DNA from: Halomonas sp.
GTDB taxonomy: Bacteria > Pseudomonadota > Gammaproteobacteria > Pseudomonadales > Halomonadaceae
DNA: 64,000 nucleotides
Direction: 5' to 3'
Assembly: GCF_017983445.1 (NCBI RefSeq)
Contig: NZ_JAGOBJ010000011.1
Coordinates: 1-64,000, forward strand
Under the pieces are notes generated by a model, which was not told the origin of the DNA, did not search any database, and worked only from the letters and a program-made list of their open reading frames with translations. Within the stretch, counting starts at the first letter, position 1, and each line of letters starts with the position of its first letter. A program made the position numbers and the translations under genes. Below, in pieces: positions 1 to 8,814 of the stretch.

Positions 1-39
1 TACACGCGCAATAGCGTCGATGGCTTGGCTAAAGTGCAT

Positions 40-77
40 AAAAAAAGTCCGGTACCAGAGAATCACTGGTACCAGAC
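40..77 (-). terminator. Intrinsic terminator of the idnD-idnO-gntP operon
   Basis: A 12-bp stem (47-58 with 66-77, one C/A mismatch, 7-nt loop) is followed on the minus strand by seven U residues (the A-run at 40-46). It lies 87 bp beyond the idnD stop codon and is oriented to end that transcript. Confidence 0.75.
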
Positions 78-163
78 TGTCTCATGATCTGCTAATTGAT
101 GAAAACCTTAACTGACTGGCATTAGGCATATGGCCCGCTTCTTTTATTATGTGCACTGAAATA

Positions 164-1174
164 TCAAGGCCAGAGTTCGATCAACACCTTGCCGGAGATT
201 TCAGAATCCTTGGCGATGGCAAAGGCGTTCTGGGCATCAGCGGCGGGCAGCACGTGGGTGATGACATCATCAAAGCGGGCGTCGGCAGCCAGCAGCGCAA
301 TCGCATCATCGATTTCATCATGAAAGCGGAAGCAGCCGCGTAGCTGAATTTCCTTGGCAATTAGCGGTGCCAGGGCAAGCGGCTGTGGGGTAGCGGGCAT
401 CATGCCAATCTGGGCGATGACGCCTGCCCGGCGAACCGCCAGGATTGCGCCGTTGATGGAGGCCGGTACGCCGGTACATTCCAGCACAACGTCGAAGGCT
501 TCCTGGGGAACCTCATCTTTGTCGATACGGTAGGTGTGCTGTACACCGAGAGCGCGCGCCCGAGAAAGCGGGCCTTCCAGCACATCGGTAATGCTCACCT
601 CTAAAGCGCCCTTGGCAAGTGCCGCCGCCGCTGCCAGTAGCCCGATGGGGCCTGCGCCACAGACCAGCACCCGCTGCTTCTCGACACCACCAGCCACTTC
701 AATACCGTGCAGGCCGACCGCCAGCGGCTCGGCCAGGGCGGCGCGCTTGAGCGGAAGAGAGGAAGGCAGAACCCGCACCATACCGGGATCGACATCCAGG
801 TATTCGCTCATGCCGCCCTGCGTATGCGGCCAGGTGGAAGCCGAGCCCAGGTAGGCGCCTTCCGGCCATAGGTGCGGCTTGTCCTCGATGCCTGACTGGC
901 TTTTGCCAAAGGTGGCGGGGTGCAGAGTAACCGGCGTTCCTGGAGCGAGCTTACCGCTCGGGTCTTCCTCGACTAAGCCGGCCATCTCATGGCCGGGGAT
1001 AAGCGGTTCGCGCACTACAAAGGCACCGTTGGCACCTTCATGATAATAATGAAGGTCCGAGCCACAAATTCCGCCAAAGGCCATGCGTAACCGAACTTTT
1101 CCCGCCGCCAGCTCGGGAAGGGCGATGCTCTCTTCGCGCAGATCCTGCTTACCGTGAATAATTAATGCTTGCAT
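164..1174 (-). CDS. idnD: L-idonate 5-dehydrogenase, zinc-type MDR family
   Basis: Predicted cytoplasmic NAD(P)-dependent dehydrogenase oxidising L-idonate to 5-ketogluconate (known role of the family). At 336 aa it has the usual MDR length. Visible catalytic zinc ligands are Cys37 (GGICGSD), His62-Glu63 (PGHEMAG) and Glu149 (AEP); the Rossmann motif GAGPIG is at 173-178. The loop around 86-105 that carries four structural-zinc cysteines in E. coli IdnD contains no cysteine here, so the structural zinc is probably absent. Third gene of a minus-strand operon gntP-idnO-idnD. Together with idnO it would convert idonate to gluconate, which GntK (10961-11503) phosphorylates. A sorbitol or threonine dehydrogenase of the same superfamily is less likely given the neighbours. 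Confidence 0.85.
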   Translation of the reverse strand: MQALIIHGKQDLREESIALPELAAGKVRLRMAFGGICGSDLHYYHEGANGAFVVREPLIPGHEMAGLVEEDPSGKLAPGTPVTLHPATFGKSQSGIEDKPHLWPEGAYLGSASTWPHTQGGMSEYLDVDPGMVRVLPSSLPLKRAALAEPLAVGLHGIEVAGGVEKQRVLVCGAGPIGLLAAAAALAKGALEVSITDVLEGPLSRARALGVQHTYRIDKDEVPQEAFDVVLECTGVPASINGAILAVRRAGVIAQIGMMPATPQPLALAPLIAKEIQLRGCFRFHDEIDDAIALLAADARFDDVITHVLPAADAQNAFAIAKDSEISGKVLIELWP

Positions 1175-1206
1175 GGCGTTTTATCCCAAAAGGCGGTTCC
1201 CGGAGG

Positions 1207-1977
1207 TTAGACCACCGAGGTCATGCCACCATCAACGAAAATATTTTGTCCGGAAACGAAGCTTGAAGCGTCCGAACACAGATAGACCAGCGTGCCCACC
1301 AGCTCATCGAAATGCCCCCAGCGTTGTGCAGGAGTGCGTTTTTCCACCCACTGATTGAAGCTTGGGTCTTGCCATAACGCGGTGTTCATTTCAGTTTTAA
1401 AGTAACCGGGAGAAATACAGTTGACCTGAATGTTGAAGCGCGCCAAGTCGGCAGCCATGCCCTGCGTAAGTAGCACAACGCCGCCTTTGGTTGCCGAATA
1501 GGGAGCAATGGTTTCGCGGGCAAGCCTGGACTGTACCGAGCCGATGTTGATGACTTTACCCGAGCCGCGTTCACTCATCGCCGGTGTCAATGCTCGGGAT
1601 ACGTAAAACAGACTCGACAGGTTAGTGGCGATGAGTGCATCCCAATCTTGCGTGGCATATTCATTGAACGGCGCTCGGCGTTGAAGCCCTGCATTATTGA
1701 CCAAGATATCCGGAACGCCGAATCGATCAATAAGGGCTTTCACGGCTTGCTGGGTCGCCTGGGCATCAGTGACATCGAAACTGACGGCTTCAACGCTGGC
1801 GCCTGTCTCCTGAGCGATATTGCGGGCTTCCTCCTTCACGCGATCCAGATCCCGGCCGTGCAAAATGACACGAGTGCCTTGCCCAGCAAGCCCTCTGGCA
1901 AGCGCATTGCCCAGACCTCTTGAAGACCCGGTTATTAGTGCCAGGCGATCGCTAATATCGAAAAGTGCTTTGGTCAT
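1207..1977 (-). CDS. idnO: Gluconate 5-dehydrogenase, SDR family
   Basis: Classical short-chain dehydrogenase reducing 5-ketogluconate to gluconate. The cofactor motif GSSRGLG is at 17-23, NNAG at 94-97 and the catalytic triad S147, Y160, K164. I place the start at the ATG at 1977 because AGGTGA sits five bases upstream; an in-frame GTG at 1986 would use that same Shine-Dalgarno stretch as coding sequence. The SD overlaps the gntP stop codon (TAG at 1987-1989), so translation is probably coupled to gntP. 256 aa, normal for the family. Only 32 bp separate it from idnD. Confidence 0.88.
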   Translation of the reverse strand: MTKALFDISDRLALITGSSRGLGNALARGLAGQGTRVILHGRDLDRVKEEARNIAQETGASVEAVSFDVTDAQATQQAVKALIDRFGVPDILVNNAGLQRRAPFNEYATQDWDALIATNLSSLFYVSRALTPAMSERGSGKVINIGSVQSRLARETIAPYSATKGGVVLLTQGMAADLARFNIQVNCISPGYFKTEMNTALWQDPSFNQWVEKRTPAQRWGHFDELVGTLVYLCSDASSFVSGQNIFVDGGMTSVV

Positions 1978-1986
1978 GGTATTCAC

Positions 1987-3366
1987 CTAAAACAGCATGA
2001 AAATAATGTACGCGAATATAAAGCCGACGATGGATTCGAGCGCTTGCTGAACTGTCCAGGTCTTGAGCGTCGTCTTGACGTCCATACCTAACAGGCGACC
2101 CACCAGCCAGAATCCAGAATCGTTGACATGCCCCGCAAATACAGAGCCAGCTGCTGTTGCCAGGGTAATAGCCACTACCTGCATGGAGGAAAAATCACCG
2201 CCAATCACGGCGGGCGCCATGAGTCCGGCGGCGGTTACCAGCGCGACGGTAGCCGAACCTTGAGCCAGACGCATAATCACGGCAATCACATAAGCCGCCA
2301 GGATGATCGGCAGACCAATATCGCTGAGGGAATTAGATAAGGCGTCGCCAATGCCTGACGCCCGAAGTACGCCACCGAACATGCCGCCAGCACCGGTAAT
2401 CAGTACTACCGAGCAAATCGGGCCCAAGGAAGAGTCCAGCACTTTTTCCAACGCGCTGCCCCCGATGCCCTGGCGACGGCCTAGTACTAGCATGGCTACC
2501 AGCGTTGAAATAAGCAGTGCCACCGGCGTGTTGCCAACGGCCGATAACAGTTGGAACCATAGCGCGTCGCTATCGACAACGCCCATTGAGCGTAAGAAAT
2601 TTAAGCCGGTATTCATGAAAATCAGCACAAGCGGCAGCAACAGCATGCTGATAACCACGCTGACCGAAGGCGGGTTGATAACGCTGTCATCACTGACTTC
2701 ACCGAACAGTGAGCCCGCAAGAGGGAAGGGATAGCGCTTAGCCACGATTTTCCCCCACATATAGCCTGATATCCACCAGAGCGGAAACGCGATAACTATA
2801 CCGGCAAGCAGTAGTAGACCCAGGTTCGCATTATAAAGCTCTGATGCGGTAACAGGGCCTGGGTGCGGCGGCAGGAAAACGTGCATGACCGAAAATGCCG
2901 CGGCTGCAGGCATGGCGTAAAGCAGGACAGGGCCGCCCAAACGACGCGATACGGCAAAAATGATGGGAAGCATGACGATCAAGCCCGCATCAAAAAAGAT
3001 CGGGAAGCCCATCAGTAGTGAGGTAATACCCAAGGCAAAGGGCGCGCGTTTATCACCGAACAGGTCGATCATTTTATCGGCGAGGGCTTTGGCACCCCCT
3101 GATTGCTCCACGAGTTTGCCCAGCATGGCGCCTAACCCAACCAATAACGCAACCGCGCCTAGCGTTCCCCCAAAGCTGTTCACCATCGTCGGAACAATGG
3201 CGTTGATCGGAATCTGCGTGGCTAGCGCCGTCAGCAAGCTCACCAGCATGAGCGCCAAAAAAGCATGCATCTTGAATCTGATGATCAATATCAAAAGGGC
3301 CAACACCGCTACGGCTGCAATGCCTAGCAGCGGTCCTGCGGACATCGTTTGAGTCCAACCATCCAT
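1987..3366 (-). CDS. gntP: GntP-family gluconate/idonate permease
   Basis: Inner-membrane H+/gluconate symporter of the GntP family (459 aa, a typical length), with about a dozen hydrophobic segments. Recognisable family stretches include FDAGLIVMLPI near residue 125, FLPPHPGPVTAS near 165 and GHVNDSGFW near 415. GGAG lies 8 bp before the ATG. First gene of the operon with idnO and idnD, so it may import idonate or 5-ketogluconate as well as gluconate. Tandem GntR-type operators sit 27-50 bp upstream of the start codon, which predicts induction by gluconate through the GntR encoded at 11518-12513. Confidence 0.9.
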   Translation of the reverse strand: MDGWTQTMSAGPLLGIAAVAVLALLILIIRFKMHAFLALMLVSLLTALATQIPINAIVPTMVNSFGGTLGAVALLVGLGAMLGKLVEQSGGAKALADKMIDLFGDKRAPFALGITSLLMGFPIFFDAGLIVMLPIIFAVSRRLGGPVLLYAMPAAAAFSVMHVFLPPHPGPVTASELYNANLGLLLLAGIVIAFPLWWISGYMWGKIVAKRYPFPLAGSLFGEVSDDSVINPPSVSVVISMLLLPLVLIFMNTGLNFLRSMGVVDSDALWFQLLSAVGNTPVALLISTLVAMLVLGRRQGIGGSALEKVLDSSLGPICSVVLITGAGGMFGGVLRASGIGDALSNSLSDIGLPIILAAYVIAVIMRLAQGSATVALVTAAGLMAPAVIGGDFSSMQVVAITLATAAGSVFAGHVNDSGFWLVGRLLGMDVKTTLKTWTVQQALESIVGFIFAYIIFMLF

Positions 3367-3392
3367 GCGAGCGCTCCAATCAGTGAAGGTTT

Positions 3393-3416
3393 GTTACCGG
3401 TAACGTTATCGGTGAC
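3393..3416. promoter_or_regulatory. Tandem GntR operators upstream of gntP
   Basis: GTTACCGGTAAC at 3393-3404 is a perfect 12-bp palindrome matching the core of the known E. coli GntR operator (ATGTTACCGGTAACAT). It is directly followed by GTTATCGGTGAC at 3405-3416, which differs at two positions. The same perfect core recurs at 10819-10830 before gntK. Back-to-back placement suggests two dimers bound on one or adjacent DNA faces. Confidence 0.8.
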
Positions 3417-3609
3417 ATCGTATAGATTGTCAGATTCTTGGATACACGACCTTGGTTTAAGTTAGCTATAAAAAAAGTGCTAGAAGCGTCGTAAACGACC
3501 TACAGAATGTTGGCTAGACAGAGATATACTGTTTACCACTAATTTCATTGAATATTGTTTTCTCAACGGCGGCGTGCGTTCTCGCGGATCTTTTTAAGAT
3601 GAGGTATTC

Positions 3610-4299
3610 ATGTTGGATCTTTATATTGCCAATAAAAACTACTCTTCATGGTCACTGCGTCCTTGGGTGCTGATGAAAGCGTTAAATATGCCTTTTAACG
3701 AGTACGTCATGCCTTTTGAAGGGGGAACTGGCATCAGCTACGCCACTTTTAAGCGCTTTTCACCCTCAGCATTGGTGCCGTGCCTGGTGGATGGGGATAT
3801 CGCCGTGTGGGATTCGCTTGCCATCATTGAGTACGTGGCAGAGCAGCACCCCAAGGTATGGCCGAAGGATATCGCAGCACGCGCCTGGGCGCGCTCGGCC
3901 AGCGCCGAGATGCATAGCGGCTTCTCTACCTTGCGAAATGAGTGCCCCATGAACTGCGGGGTGCGCATTGCCCCCAATGATTTATCCAGCGCCCTCAAAG
4001 ACGATATGGCACGGCTGGATGAGCAGTGGCAGCAGGGGCTTTCGCGCTTTGGCGGCCCTTTTTTAGCCGGTAAGGATTTTACCGCCGTGGATGCCTTTTA
4101 CGCGCCTGTCGTATTTCGTGTACAGACATTTGGTTTGCCGCTGAGCGAAGCCTCTCAAAAGTATGTAGCACATATGTTGGCACAGCCAGCGATGCAGGCG
4201 TGGTACCAGGACGCACTTGAAGAGGAATGGCGCGAGCCTAGTCATGAAGCAGATACGCTAAAGCAGGGCACGCTAACCGCTGATTATCGTAAGGCCTGA
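3610..4299 (+). CDS. Glutathione S-transferase family protein
   Basis: 229-aa cytosolic GST. The N-terminal thioredoxin-like domain (about 1-80) carries the YSSWSLRPW motif typical of serine-type GSTs near residues 11-19, the cis-proline context ALVPCL near 53-58 and the glutathione-contacting DSLAIIEY near 68-75. The helical C-terminal domain follows, with an N-capping-type FTAVDAFYAPVV segment near 158-169. GAGG precedes the ATG by 6-7 bp. Single gene, divergent from gntP. The physiological electrophile cannot be deduced; maleylacetoacetate isomerase is related, but no tyrosine-degradation genes are nearby. Confidence 0.8.
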   Translation: MLDLYIANKNYSSWSLRPWVLMKALNMPFNEYVMPFEGGTGISYATFKRFSPSALVPCLVDGDIAVWDSLAIIEYVAEQHPKVWPKDIAARAWARSASAEMHSGFSTLRNECPMNCGVRIAPNDLSSALKDDMARLDEQWQQGLSRFGGPFLAGKDFTAVDAFYAPVVFRVQTFGLPLSEASQKYVAHMLAQPAMQAWYQDALEEEWREPSHEADTLKQGTLTADYRKA

Positions 4300-4325
4300 C
4301 CATAATCGGCCATGCATCAGGTAAA

Positions 4326-4471
4326 CTAGGCTTTGTACGAAAACTGCTTGCGCTCGACCATACGGCGTTAAAAACCAGATCAAAATACTCATTTACACAA
4401 GTAAACTCCGTTTTTTCACTGATTTTTGCCTTGTCTGGTCTTCGCTCAGCTACTTTTCGTGTAAACCCTAG
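4326..4471 (+). repeat. 146-bp dispersed element with terminal inverted repeats, copy 1
   Basis: Begins CTAGGCTTTGTACGAAAA and ends with the inverse-complementary version (3 mismatches in 18 here). Identical in length to the copy at 21988-22133, which lies in the opposite orientation and matches at 138 of 146 positions. No coding capacity. It occupies most of the gap between the GST gene and yaeQ, and so probably displaced or supplies part of the yaeQ upstream region. CTAG at both ends could be target duplication or part of the element. Best described as MITE-like. Confidence 0.8.
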
Positions 4472-4496
4472 CGAATATTTACCGATGGATAGACCC

Positions 4497-5036
4497 ATGG
4501 CCCTTAGCGCAACGCCTTATAAAGTCGATATCAACCTCACCGATTTGGATCGTGGGGTATATGAAACGTTACGGTTTACCGTGGCACGTCACCCTTCTGA
4601 AACAGAAGAGCGTATGAGCGCGCGGCTAATTGCTTATGTGCTTTGGTACAGCGAAGCGATCGCGTTTGGGCGCGGCCTCTCCGATGTGGATGAGCCTGCT
4701 CTATGGGAAAAAAGCCTGGATGGCCGGGTACTTCACTGGATCGAAGTAGGTTTGCCGGATGCCGAGCGCCTGACGTGGTGCTCGCGCCGTGCCGAGCGGG
4801 TATCACTGCTCGCTTATGGGCGTTTTGATGTATGGGAAAACAAGGTGTTACCTGGTGTGACTAACCTTAAAAATGTTCACGTGGCGGCCTTGCCTCAAGA
4901 AGCGCTGGCAACCATTGCTCAGAACCTGCCTCGGTCGATCAACTGGGCCATAATGATTAGTGAAGGGTCGCTGTTTATCACTGATGAATCAGGCCAGCAT
5001 GAAATTACTCCTCAGTGGCTTTTAGGTGATCGTTAA
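4497..5036 (+). CDS. yaeQ: YaeQ family protein
   Basis: 179 aa, matching the E. coli YaeQ length. Family signatures are visible: the N-terminal MALSATPYK and LTDLDRGVYE, ARHPSETEERM near 33-43, the DEP turn near 68 and WIEVGLPD near 83. YaeQ has a PD-(D/E)XK nuclease-like fold, but its biochemical role is not established. The longer frame starting at 4431 would begin inside the mobile repeat, so I take the ATG at 4497 (4485 is a second in-frame ATG). No strong Shine-Dalgarno sequence is visible before either. Confidence 0.85.
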   Translation: MALSATPYKVDINLTDLDRGVYETLRFTVARHPSETEERMSARLIAYVLWYSEAIAFGRGLSDVDEPALWEKSLDGRVLHWIEVGLPDAERLTWCSRRAERVSLLAYGRFDVWENKVLPGVTNLKNVHVAALPQEALATIAQNLPRSINWAIMISEGSLFITDESGQHEITPQWLLGDR

Positions 5037-5238
5037 GCTTCCTTGTTGGGCAAGTTCTACTACGCTATACAAAAGTCAGGATTAAGAATTTTTAAGAAAA
5101 GAGCTTTAAATGGCGTTCGTTTCAGATAATTAGCCTTGTTCGCTTGCTATCTTTTTACACATTTACATACAATCAGCAATGTTTGTTGGCGTCCGGTGGG
5201 GCGCTATCATGGTTTGCCCTTCACTCAAGGAACGAGCA

Positions 5239-6228
5239 ATGCAAAAATCCTGCCTGCCTACTTGGCGTCTGCTTCCCCTTGTAGCAGCGATGGGCCTATT
5301 ACCTGCCTTCGCTAATGCAGATAACAACGTCATCGCCGTCAAGCATGAGAACGATGGTCTGGCGAGTAATGAAGATGGTCACTTTACCAGCGGTTTCGAA
5401 GTTAACTGGGCATTCAAACCCAGCCCTGAAACCTGGACTCAGCGTTTAGCCACCTCGCTGCCTGATGGCCTGATCCGGCAGGCAGATACCGTGGCCTTTC
5501 GGCTGGTGCATCAAATTTATACGCCAGATAATATCAAGCGTTCCGAGCTGATTGAAGATGACCGCCCTTATGCCGGCCTGGTGTATGGCGGCCTATCGCT
5601 TTATGAAGATATACCCATGGGGCGCTGGCAGCAGGCAACGGATCTGCATTTGGATATCGGTCTGGTTGGTCCCTCATCACTTGCCGATAGCGTGCAGCGT
5701 GAAGTGCACCGTATTACCAATAGCGATCGGCCAAACGGCTGGGACAATCAGCTGGACGATGAGCCGCTGCTTAACGTGACCATGCGCCGCCAGTGGTGGC
5801 ATAACGTTCCGCTAGCGGGTAAACGCTTTGCTCACGGCCCTAGCCTTAGCGTGGCGCTGGGTAACCTTAATACCTACGCAAGCGCCGGCTACGGCGTACG
5901 TTGGGGCGATGATGCCAGCGGTATCCCGACGTTAACTCCCAACCCAGGTAATCGCGGCCGAATGATGAGCACCACCGGCTGGCAGTGGTACTTATTTGCC
6001 AATGTCGAAGGCTACTATGTGGCACATAACCTGACGTTGGATGGCAATGTGTTCTCCAGCAGCCACTCGGTTGACCGCAAGGAGTGGGTAGGGGAGGCGT
6101 CGGCAGGGTTGGCACTTGCCTGGGATCAGTGGCAGGTTACCTATGCAGCCGTGGAACGCACGCGTGAGTTTGATGGTCAGGAAAAGCAGGATAAATACGG
6201 CGCCGTTACGCTATCACGCAGCTTCTAA
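5239..6228 (+). CDS. lpxR: LpxR-like outer-membrane lipid A 3'-O-deacylase (DUF2219)
   Basis: Predicted outer-membrane beta-barrel that removes the 3'-acyloxyacyl chain of lipid A. A signal peptide ends at about residue 27 (ANA). The mature N-terminus carries KHENDGL, equivalent to the Asn-Asp active-site pair of Salmonella LpxR, then HFTSGFE, DRPYAGLVYGGLSLYE and the QREVH stretch supplying the family's catalytic histidine. It ends in an aromatic residue (SRSF) as barrel proteins do. The start at 5239 is chosen because AAGGA lies 8 bp upstream and the resulting N-terminus is a clean signal peptide; an upstream in-frame ATG at 5179 would add 20 residues and spoil it. 329 aa. Confidence 0.8.
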   Translation: MQKSCLPTWRLLPLVAAMGLLPAFANADNNVIAVKHENDGLASNEDGHFTSGFEVNWAFKPSPETWTQRLATSLPDGLIRQADTVAFRLVHQIYTPDNIKRSELIEDDRPYAGLVYGGLSLYEDIPMGRWQQATDLHLDIGLVGPSSLADSVQREVHRITNSDRPNGWDNQLDDEPLLNVTMRRQWWHNVPLAGKRFAHGPSLSVALGNLNTYASAGYGVRWGDDASGIPTLTPNPGNRGRMMSTTGWQWYLFANVEGYYVAHNLTLDGNVFSSSHSVDRKEWVGEASAGLALAWDQWQVTYAAVERTREFDGQEKQDKYGAVTLSRSF

Positions 6229-6370
6229 CGAGCGTCAAACGGCTCGCTGGCACAAAGCGCTAATCTAAGAAACTGAGTCAAAACGCAATGGGGGCAGAGC
6301 AAGACGCCTCCGTGCGATCTTTCGTATACCCCCGAAGGGCATTCGTTATATAAACCTGACGAGAAACCCC

Positions 6371-6694
6371 ATGGCTAATCCTTATCCACATACCCCGGAT
6401 GGGCGCTATTTTGTCGCCAAGAACCGCTTATGGCGCTGTACTAATCCACACTTGGATGAGGATGAAAGGCAGGCCCATGTCAATGAACTCATGAAGGCTC
6501 GCCGCGCGGTAAAAACCGCCAAGCAGCAAGAGAATGACGAGGCGTTGAGGACGGCGCGCAATAACGTGCAAACCGCCAAAGAAGCGTTAGGCGAACGCGG
6601 GCCAGTCTGGTGGAATGATAACGCACCTGACGAGACTGGCGTTGCTCCGCATAACAGCTCATATGCTGATTGGTGGCAAAGCCAATCCCACTAA
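6371..6694 (+). CDS. Conserved small hydrophilic protein of unknown function
   Basis: 107 aa, no signal peptide or membrane segment. The N-terminal GRYFVAKNRLWRC and the C-terminal GERGPVWWND stretch resemble a family of short proteobacterial hypothetical proteins I recognise but cannot assign a role. A charged, helix-forming middle (about 35-78, alternating Lys/Arg/Glu/Ala) may be coiled coil. The CxxPxLxxxER-like segment after the Trp is conserved in such proteins. Separated from the neighbouring genes by more than 120 bp on each side, so probably its own unit. Confidence 0.65.
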   Translation: MANPYPHTPDGRYFVAKNRLWRCTNPHLDEDERQAHVNELMKARRAVKTAKQQENDEALRTARNNVQTAKEALGERGPVWWNDNAPDETGVAPHNSSYADWWQSQSH

Positions 6695-6816
6695 TCTCGT
6701 CAGGCCTTCGGCTTCCAACCTGGCGAATGTCGCCAATTGACGCTAGCTTGTCAGGGGCAAAATACCTTCAATGTTTGGCACTCAATGTGCCCGCTAACAA
6801 GGATGTTATTAAGCCT

Positions 6817-7332
6817 ATGTTTTTTAATGGTTGGGAAAACCTCTTTCGTACGCTGATTGTCGGTTTACTGGCTTACGCCGTATTGGTCATTTTTATACGT
6901 CTTTCAGGCAATCGCACGCTTTCAAAGATGAATGCGTTTGACCTGATCGTGACCGTTGCGCTGGGCTCAACGCTTGCGACCATTCTACTTTCCAAAGATG
7001 TCGCTTTAGCCGAAGGAGCGTTGTCTCTTGGGCTTTTGATCGCTCTTCAGTTCACGATTACTTGGCTGAGTGTACGTAAGCGGTGGGTAAAAAAGCTGGT
7101 AACCGGTGAGCCTTTAATGCTGCTTTACCGAGGTGAGTTTCTTAACCATGCATTGCGTAAAGCGCGAGTTACCCAAGACGAGGTACGAGCTGCTCTACGC
7201 AGCAATGGGTTAAGCAGTGTCTCAGCAGCGCATGCGGTTATATTAGAAACCGATGGCTCATTAAGCGTGGTAAAGGGAAACAGTGAGCACGACCACTCAA
7301 GTCTTAAAGATGTGTGCCGTTCCTCAGACTAA
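6817..7332 (+). CDS. DUF421 (YetF-type) membrane protein
   Basis: 171 aa with three hydrophobic segments (about 12-32, 46-64, 68-86) followed by a cytoplasmic YetF domain. Family motifs seen: LVIFIRLSGNRTLSKMNAFD near 24-43, then VALGSTLATILL, and GEPLMLLYRGEF near 108-119. Related Bacillus proteins (YetF, YrbG) act in spore envelope or membrane functions, with no defined enzymatic activity. The frame is open from 6670, but that extension overlaps the preceding gene and looks non-coding; I use the ATG at 6817, with AAGGA 13 bp upstream (a rather long spacing). Confidence 0.75.
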   Translation: MFFNGWENLFRTLIVGLLAYAVLVIFIRLSGNRTLSKMNAFDLIVTVALGSTLATILLSKDVALAEGALSLGLLIALQFTITWLSVRKRWVKKLVTGEPLMLLYRGEFLNHALRKARVTQDEVRAALRSNGLSSVSAAHAVILETDGSLSVVKGNSEHDHSSLKDVCRSSD

Positions 7333-7408
7333 GCCATAAACCCTTACGCGCTTGCTTGTAGGCATTCCCGATGTGTGCCAGCGGTGATAATCTACGCCGC
7401 TTAACTAG

Positions 7409-7447
7409 TTGTTAACGACATTTGTTAATGATATTTGTTAAAAACAT
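7409..7447 (+). repeat. Three tandem 13-bp units with TTGTTAA heads
   Basis: Units TTGTTAACGACAT, TTGTTAATGATAT and TTGTTAAAAACAT begin at 7409, 7422 and 7435. The invariant TTGTTAA heptamer recurs every 13 bp, 26-64 bp upstream of the GTG at 7473. The same heptamer at the same 13-bp period occurs at 15957 and 15970. Candidate multi-site operator for an unknown regulator. Confidence 0.6.
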
Positions 7448-7472
7448 CTGAAGAGCATACGTAGGGCTTATC

Positions 7473-7790
7473 GTGACTATTAAAGCAAACCTGTCGATTT
7501 TCGACATCATCGGGCACCTTCTGCTATGGCTGGTACTGAGTATTCTTACCCTTGGGGCTGCGCTGTTTTTCTTTCCCTACTCGTTTGCCCGTTTTGTGAT
7601 TAATCGCACGTCCGTTGTCGATCAAACCACGGGTGCCGAGCGAAAAATGGTGTGCGATATTAATATTTTCAGCAATATTGGTCACATCATCTTGTGGATA
7701 CTGATTTCGCTGGTGACCTTTGGGATTGGCTATATTTTCTATGTTTACCGAGTATGGAACTACGCGTTAAATAATTCCCGGGTGCAGTAG
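7473..7790 (+). CDS. Small membrane protein with two internal repeats
   Basis: 105 aa built from two homologous halves: IFDIIGHLLLWLVLSILTLG (about 9-28) and IFSNIGHIILWILISLVTFG (about 65-84). Each is followed by an aromatic-rich stretch ending near RFVIN or RVWNYALN. This resembles a family of short duplicated inner-membrane proteins of unknown function. Starts with GTG at 7473, preceded by AGGG at 6-9 bp. No partner gene adjacent. The 13-bp repeats upstream suggest regulated expression. Confidence 0.65.
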   Translation: MTIKANLSIFDIIGHLLLWLVLSILTLGAALFFFPYSFARFVINRTSVVDQTTGAERKMVCDINIFSNIGHIILWILISLVTFGIGYIFYVYRVWNYALNNSRVQ

Positions 7791-7802
7791 TACCTCTCAT
7801 GT

Positions 7803-7831
7803 AAAAAACGGCCTCCAGGGGCCGTTTTTTT
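7803..7831. terminator. Bidirectional terminator between the duplicated membrane protein and yghU
   Basis: Stem CGGCC (7809-7813) with GGCCG (7820-7824), extended by A6 on the left and T7 on the right, loop of 6. The flanking A and T tracts allow it to act on both converging genes. Confidence 0.85.
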
Positions 7832-7892
7832 ATTGCTGCGCTGTCTAATGCTGGGTTATTTAGTTTTGGGCTGTCGAGCGGTGCCCTATCGC

Positions 7893-8753
7893 TTAAAGCT
7901 TATCTTGGGTCTTAAGTTCGAAGTCACTGGCATCATGGCGTTCATGCAGTTGCTCGCTGGGTTCACCAAACGTGCGGTTCACCATGCGGCCACGCTGAAC
8001 GGCGGGGCGTGCATCAAGCTCATCGGCCCAGCGCATGACATTCTTGTAGGTGTGGGCTTCAAGAAATTCCGCCGCTTCGTAGACGCGGTTTTTTACCAGA
8101 GCGCCATACCAGGGGTGGATCGCCATATCGGCGATGGTGTACTCATCCCCCGCCATATAACGGTTATCGGCCAAATGGCGGTCCAGCACGTCTAACTGAC
8201 GTTTTACTTCCATGGTGTAACGATCAATGGGGTACTGGTATTTTTCCGGCGCGTAAGCGTAAAAATGGCCGAACCCACCGCCTAAAATGGGGGCACTACC
8301 CATTTGCCAGAACAGCCAGGAAAGGCACTCGGTACGCTTGGCCGGGTCGCTTGGCAAGAATGCTGAAAACTTCTCTGCCAAGTAAAGCAGGATGGCGCCG
8401 GACTCAAAAACACGCTGGGGCGGGTTGGTGCTATGGTCCATCAGCGCAGGAATTTTTGAATTGGGATTCACCTCGACAAAACCACTGCCGAACTGGTCGC
8501 CATCACCGATTTGGATCAAATGCGCATCATATTCGGCGGCTTCAATGCCTTTCTCTAAAAGCTCCTCAAGCATGACGGTGACTTTAACGCCATTAGGAGT
8601 GGCCAATGAGTAGAGCTGAAGCGGGTGTTTGCCCACTGGCAAGGGCTTGTCGTGAGTCGGACCTGCAATGGGGCGGTTAATATTGGCAAACTTGCCGCCA
8701 TTGCCGGGCTCCCATTTCCAGACGCGCGGAGGGGTGTAAGAAGTATCGCTCAT
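7893..8753 (-). CDS. yghU: YghU-type glutathione transferase / disulfide-bond oxidoreductase
   Basis: 286 aa, the length of E. coli YghU (288), with family stretches throughout: FANINRP, GPTHDKPLPVGKHPLQLYS, TPNGVKVTVMLEE, IGDGDQFGSGFVEVNPNSKI, FESGAILLYLAE, and the C-terminal QLHERHDASDFE. YghU has disulfide-bond reductase activity on hydroxyethyl disulfide and binds two glutathiones. Start chosen at 8753 (second of two adjacent ATGs) with GAGG 6-7 bp upstream, giving the canonical MSDTSYTPPRVW N-terminus. Likely part of thiol/peroxide homeostasis together with Ohr and catalase elsewhere in the window. Confidence 0.92.
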   Translation of the reverse strand: MSDTSYTPPRVWKWEPGNGGKFANINRPIAGPTHDKPLPVGKHPLQLYSLATPNGVKVTVMLEELLEKGIEAAEYDAHLIQIGDGDQFGSGFVEVNPNSKIPALMDHSTNPPQRVFESGAILLYLAEKFSAFLPSDPAKRTECLSWLFWQMGSAPILGGGFGHFYAYAPEKYQYPIDRYTMEVKRQLDVLDRHLADNRYMAGDEYTIADMAIHPWYGALVKNRVYEAAEFLEAHTYKNVMRWADELDARPAVQRGRMVNRTFGEPSEQLHERHDASDFELKTQDKL

Positions 8754-8814
8754 CATAGCCTCGCTGTGTTGTTTCTTGAGCAGTGCCAACATGGCAAAGA
8801 TTCATTGCTTCAGA

